The position numbers and the translations under genes were made by a program. From Prochilodus magdalenae (Eukaryota; Chordata; Actinopteri; Characiformes; Prochilodontidae), in the NCBI GenBank assembly GCA_024036415.1, contig JAMWET010001299.1:62001-126000 (forward strand): 64,000 bases of DNA, given 5' to 3'. Below, in pieces: positions 61,901 through 64,000 of the stretch. Under the pieces are notes generated by a model. That model was not told the origin of the DNA. It was given only the letters and a program-made list of their open reading frames with translations, and did not search any database. Each line of letters opens with the position of its first letter. The first letter of the stretch is position 1.

Positions 61901-63732
61901 AGGAGCAGCATGTTACACTCTGTCTTAGTTACTGCACACACATATGACATGTTTAAGACATGATATAAAGCCCTATTCAAGCTGGATTAGTATCAACTAG
62001 GGGTGTGGTGTAATATAACTGATTGCTGATAACGTCCTTGATTTTAATCCAGTACAGATCCGCCAGGTTGGTAGCTCACTGACCAAAGTCTAGAGTGAGT
62101 TCTCTCCTGTTATCCACCCAACTCAGTTTCCCGCAGTAACAGTAACCTGGCTTGAATCTCCATATCTCAGTAATGTAATAACTAAAATGGATTAAATGAA
62201 AGAACAGACGAAGTCGAAAGCGATTTCTTCACCATCTTTATGATCAAATGATCTTGTTCCACCTTAAATGCAGTGCCGCAGTTACATCCTGGGGTCTAAC
62301 GCATTACATTAACTACTGAATCATTTAAGGTGGAATAAGAAAATTAACAAGAAACTGGCAAATGAGGAACTGATTTTTTTATACATGGACTCCTTTGTTT
62401 TTCTTTCCTTTTTTTTCTCCATAAATGGCTTTTCTGTAAAGCTGCTTCAAGACAACGCTAGTTATAAAAATCACTATACAAATAAATGTTGACTGATTGA
62501 TTGACTTCAGCTTTGTTGCAAACGGCAACTTAAAGACGAGGCTATCAGCTAAAACAGAGCTAGCTTTGAGCCTTAATCCTCAAGTTCATGACAAGAACTT
62601 GAACATGAAGGAAGGAGATGGAAAATAAATGTTTCTGAAATAAACCTCCCACAAAGCAGTGTGTCTTCTGTCTGGTTAGGTGGGATTTGGTAAGTTGAAT
62701 GAACCTGCTTTACCAGCCTAATGCTAGTCTATATACTAATCAGCTGCACAGTGAATTGATGTTGTGAAATCCAGCTCCTGTTGCATAACGCTGACATGAA
62801 TGACTGCTCAATGATGTTTATTACCCCATATAGACTCCTCTGTGCTATATTGGGTAATATGGGGAAATTTCTTTGATTAACCTCCTCTAGTAAAACTAAA
62901 CCTGCTTGAATAGGCCTTAGGAGAGAAATTATATTAAAGGAGTTTAAATAAATGATCATGTTTATAATCTGGTGTTACAGTTCATACAACAGTGATACAA
63001 ACATTTGTAGTGGTATATGATGATAGAGAGAATAGACAGTTACTCACTCTTTGGGTTTGGAACAGCAAATACGTATGAACGGACGATGTTGGGAGACGAT
63101 TTGAATGGAAATAAGAATCTAGAATCCAGAGATTTAACACAGGCAAGAAACCCACTCTTTACTTCTAGTTCCTCATCACACTGTGACCGTGAAGGTTTAT
63201 TCGTACAGATGCCCAGTTTCTCCTCATCATCAACCTCCATCCTGATGTTCTCACACTGTACCGAGCAGTTCAGGTTGATCTGATTGTCAGACTCTGTATT
63301 TATTTGCCATTTTTTTGTTTTACACGTCAAAGTTCCTTCATACTCTGCTTTATAAATGAAGTGAGTTTCCCCTTAGAAATAAAAAAGAAATGACTGTAAG
63401 TTTGAGAAAATGGCTGCAAACTCAGCCATTAGTTTTGAACCAGCTCTCTTCAGTAATAAACTGTCAATAATCCAATTTTTAATTTTAATTTCTGAAAATG
63501 ACAGTAAAAGGGAAATGAAACACCCCATAGTCAGAAATAAGACTCTCTTTGAAAGTGAAACTGCTGTACTGCAGGGAAACTAGTAATTACAGGGCACAAT
63601 ATAGAAGAATTTTATATATAAAACCCTTTCAAATAATAATAAAACGACCCTATACATACAAAACAGTGAAAGTTACTTACCCTGGCATTCACCATAGAAA
63701 AAGAGTAGAAGAGTGAAACACAGCAGTGCCAT
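57450..63732 (-). CDS. Receptor B: paralogous Ig-superfamily receptor, 7 coding exons
   Basis: Exons: 63732-63681, 63371-63048, 61888-61307, 61171-61067, 58995-58974, 57732-57710, 57613-57450; GT-AG, same phases as A, 1272 nt, 423 residues. Signal peptide MALLCFTLLLFFYGECQ, six-Cys domain (18-125), V-type Ig domain with VVYWIKTV and [12 protein letters not shown], a longer TQNT/TTQ stalk (about 259-319), transmembrane helix 327-346 (LYVAVSIIVCLLLVAVVVF) and a 77-residue tail. Tail tyrosines: Y373 (SPYAVG), Y403 (DPYSVV) and Y412 (SLYESG). None is a textbook ITIM, though Y403 has the +3 Val. The transmembrane sequence is quite unlike A's, while the ectodomain is close. A surface immune-type receptor by architecture; ligand unknown. 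Confidence 0.8.
57824..58954. mobile_element. Inverted-repeat element filled with CCTAA-like tandem repeats
   Basis: 20-bp ends TAGTAACACTTTATTTTGAG and, inverted, TAGTGACACTTTATTTTGAG (58,954-58,935) differ at one base. Inside are degenerate CCTAACCCTAAC-like stretches (57,880-58,230) and an array of 54-bp units (58,241-58,670). No coding. It sits in the B intron between exons 5 and 6. Confidence 0.8.
58241..58670. repeat. 54-bp tandem array, about eight units
   Basis: CCTTAAACCAAATTTAAAC is found at 58,241 and then every 54 bp (58,295, 58,349, 58,403, 58,457, 58,511, 58,565, 58,619). Units are nearly identical, so the array expanded recently. Confidence 0.95.
59640..59850 (+). mobile_element. 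LINE 3' fragment
   Basis: CTCCTCATAAATTTGGAACTC and the following CCTTCCTCTTTAACTCC resemble the C-terminus and end of fish non-LTR polyproteins; GTGAAAGGCACCCTATAAAG recalls the usual LINE terminus. Short and broken. Confidence 0.45.
59900..60775 (+). mobile_element. Degraded Tc1-family transposase, same family as the 24-kb and 12-kb fragments
   Basis: Plus-strand pieces include GPGVMVWGAIAYD (60,320-60,358) and LFQQDNSHPHAAVISKGCLE (60,450-60,510), both hallmarks of Tc1 transposase, in different frames. The 3' end (60,600-60,775) matches 23,885-24,058 and 12,355-12,434. Located in B intron 4. Confidence 0.8.
61067..61171 (-). CDS. Receptor B exon 4 (transmembrane)
   Basis: 105 nt, acceptor CTGTACACAG, donor GTAACC. 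DGDHLVPLYVAVSIIVCLLL then VAVVVFIEKKSITSQ. Only the LYVA/KK framing recalls A. Confidence 0.78.
61307..61888 (-). CDS. Receptor B exon 3 (V domain and stalk)
   Basis: 582 nt, 72 nt longer than A, mostly from extra stalk units. The V domain differs from A chiefly between TVRRNSTC and YGHHC, where the extra cysteine pair lies (SSKRDKDRYG against FSYEGITYG). Confidence 0.85.
61334..61450 (-). repeat. Coding 12-bp tandem in the receptor B stalk
   Basis: AACACAACCCAG-type repeats on the minus strand, about nine variable units, reading TTQN, TAQN and TVEE variants. Longer than the A stalk. Confidence 0.9.
61889..63047 (-). other. Receptor B intron 2
   Basis: Mostly unique AT-rich DNA. A LINE 3' end is at 62,400-62,505 (CTGTAAAGCTGCTTCAAGAC, then a GATTGATTGA tail). 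Sequence just before exon 2 (62,940-63,047) closely matches the same place in A (46,497-46,606), so the duplication included intron flanks. Confidence 0.6.
63048..63371 (-). CDS. Receptor B exon 2 (six-cysteine domain)
   Basis: 324 nt, one codon shorter than A (an Asp missing in the DDDEE run). Motifs [30 protein letters not shown] and FLACVKSL; all six cysteines kept. Confidence 0.82.
63681..63732 (-). CDS. Receptor B exon 1 (signal peptide)
   Basis: ATG at 63732-63730, 17 codons plus one base, donor GTAAGT. Hydrophobic core with Cys/Phe/Leu; same length as in A. Confidence 0.8.
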
Positions 63733-64000
63733 CACTTCGCTTCCATTTACTATAAGAAAAAAGCAGAAGTCAGAAACAAACTTGCAAACATGAAGTTTAA
63801 CTTCCTGTTATTAAGGCTCACTTTAGCATGATTTATAATAAGTCTATATACAAAATATGGCCTTCAGTTAACAATGCTGGATATTTTAGAATCCCATACT
63901 GAAAATATCGATTTGCATTTTTATATATTTAAAATACACTTCTACTGAAATAAATCCCAAACACAAAAACAGAATTTTAGAATATACTGCCCTAATAAAT

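Noticed and set aside
1..64000. tRNA, rRNA or microRNA genes
   Set aside because: No cloverleaf boxes or rRNA-like blocks were recognised by eye; a scan with tRNAscan-SE and Rfam would be decisive.

Overview
The window is vertebrate nuclear DNA, almost certainly from a teleost fish. It has GT-AG introns, no bacterial-style ORFs, dense fish-type repeats (Tc1-like elements, MITEs, chromodomain Ty3/Gypsy, LINE tails) and long CA, CAGA and AT arrays. The mix of repeats looks otophysan (characin, catfish or electric-fish type), but that is an impression, not a proof. Most single-frame ORFs are chance or microsatellite artefacts; the real genes had to be rebuilt exon by exon from splice signals and phase.

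Region 1 (about 1-35,330) is the 5' part of one gene on the minus strand: mtmr10, a catalytically inactive myotubularin-related protein. Nine coding exons (34,757 down to 143) are phase-compatible and encode about 297 N-terminal residues with the PH-GRAM domain. The rest of the gene lies beyond the left edge. The introns (the largest is 15.5 kb) hold microsatellites, transposon scraps, local duplications and a few candidate regulatory motifs. A CpG-containing promoter candidate lies at about 35,200-35,330.

Region 2 (about 35,600-64,000) is a small cluster of paralogous immunoglobulin-superfamily receptor genes that I cannot assign to a named family. Receptor A (42,760-47,146, minus) and receptor B (57,450-63,732, minus) have complete 7-exon models with matching intron phases: signal peptide, a six-cysteine domain, a V-type Ig domain, a Thr/Gln/Asn-rich stalk, a transmembrane helix and a cytoplasmic tail. 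Their tails differ: about 41 residues in A and 77 in B, with one conserved SPYAVGNG tyrosine motif. Copy C (49,152-52,9xx, plus) is an inverted pseudogene that has lost its V exon to a degenerate Ty3/Gypsy element. Copy D (37,203-39,029, minus) is a tandem remnant of the 3' part. A/C form an inverted duplication around a 1.6-kb spacer; D/A form a direct duplication.

The cluster is riddled with younger insertions. A solo LTR and a Tc1-like element sit in A but not in D, whose empty site shows where the LTR landed. A MITE lies beside A, C and D. A 60-bp minisatellite, a terminal-inverted-repeat element filled with CCTAA-like repeats inside a B intron, and several Tc1 and LINE fragments are also present. 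CTCF-like motifs recur in copies A, C and D, and as a pair between C and B. The best candidate for undescribed biology here is this receptor cluster; ligands, signalling and expression cannot be read from the sequence.
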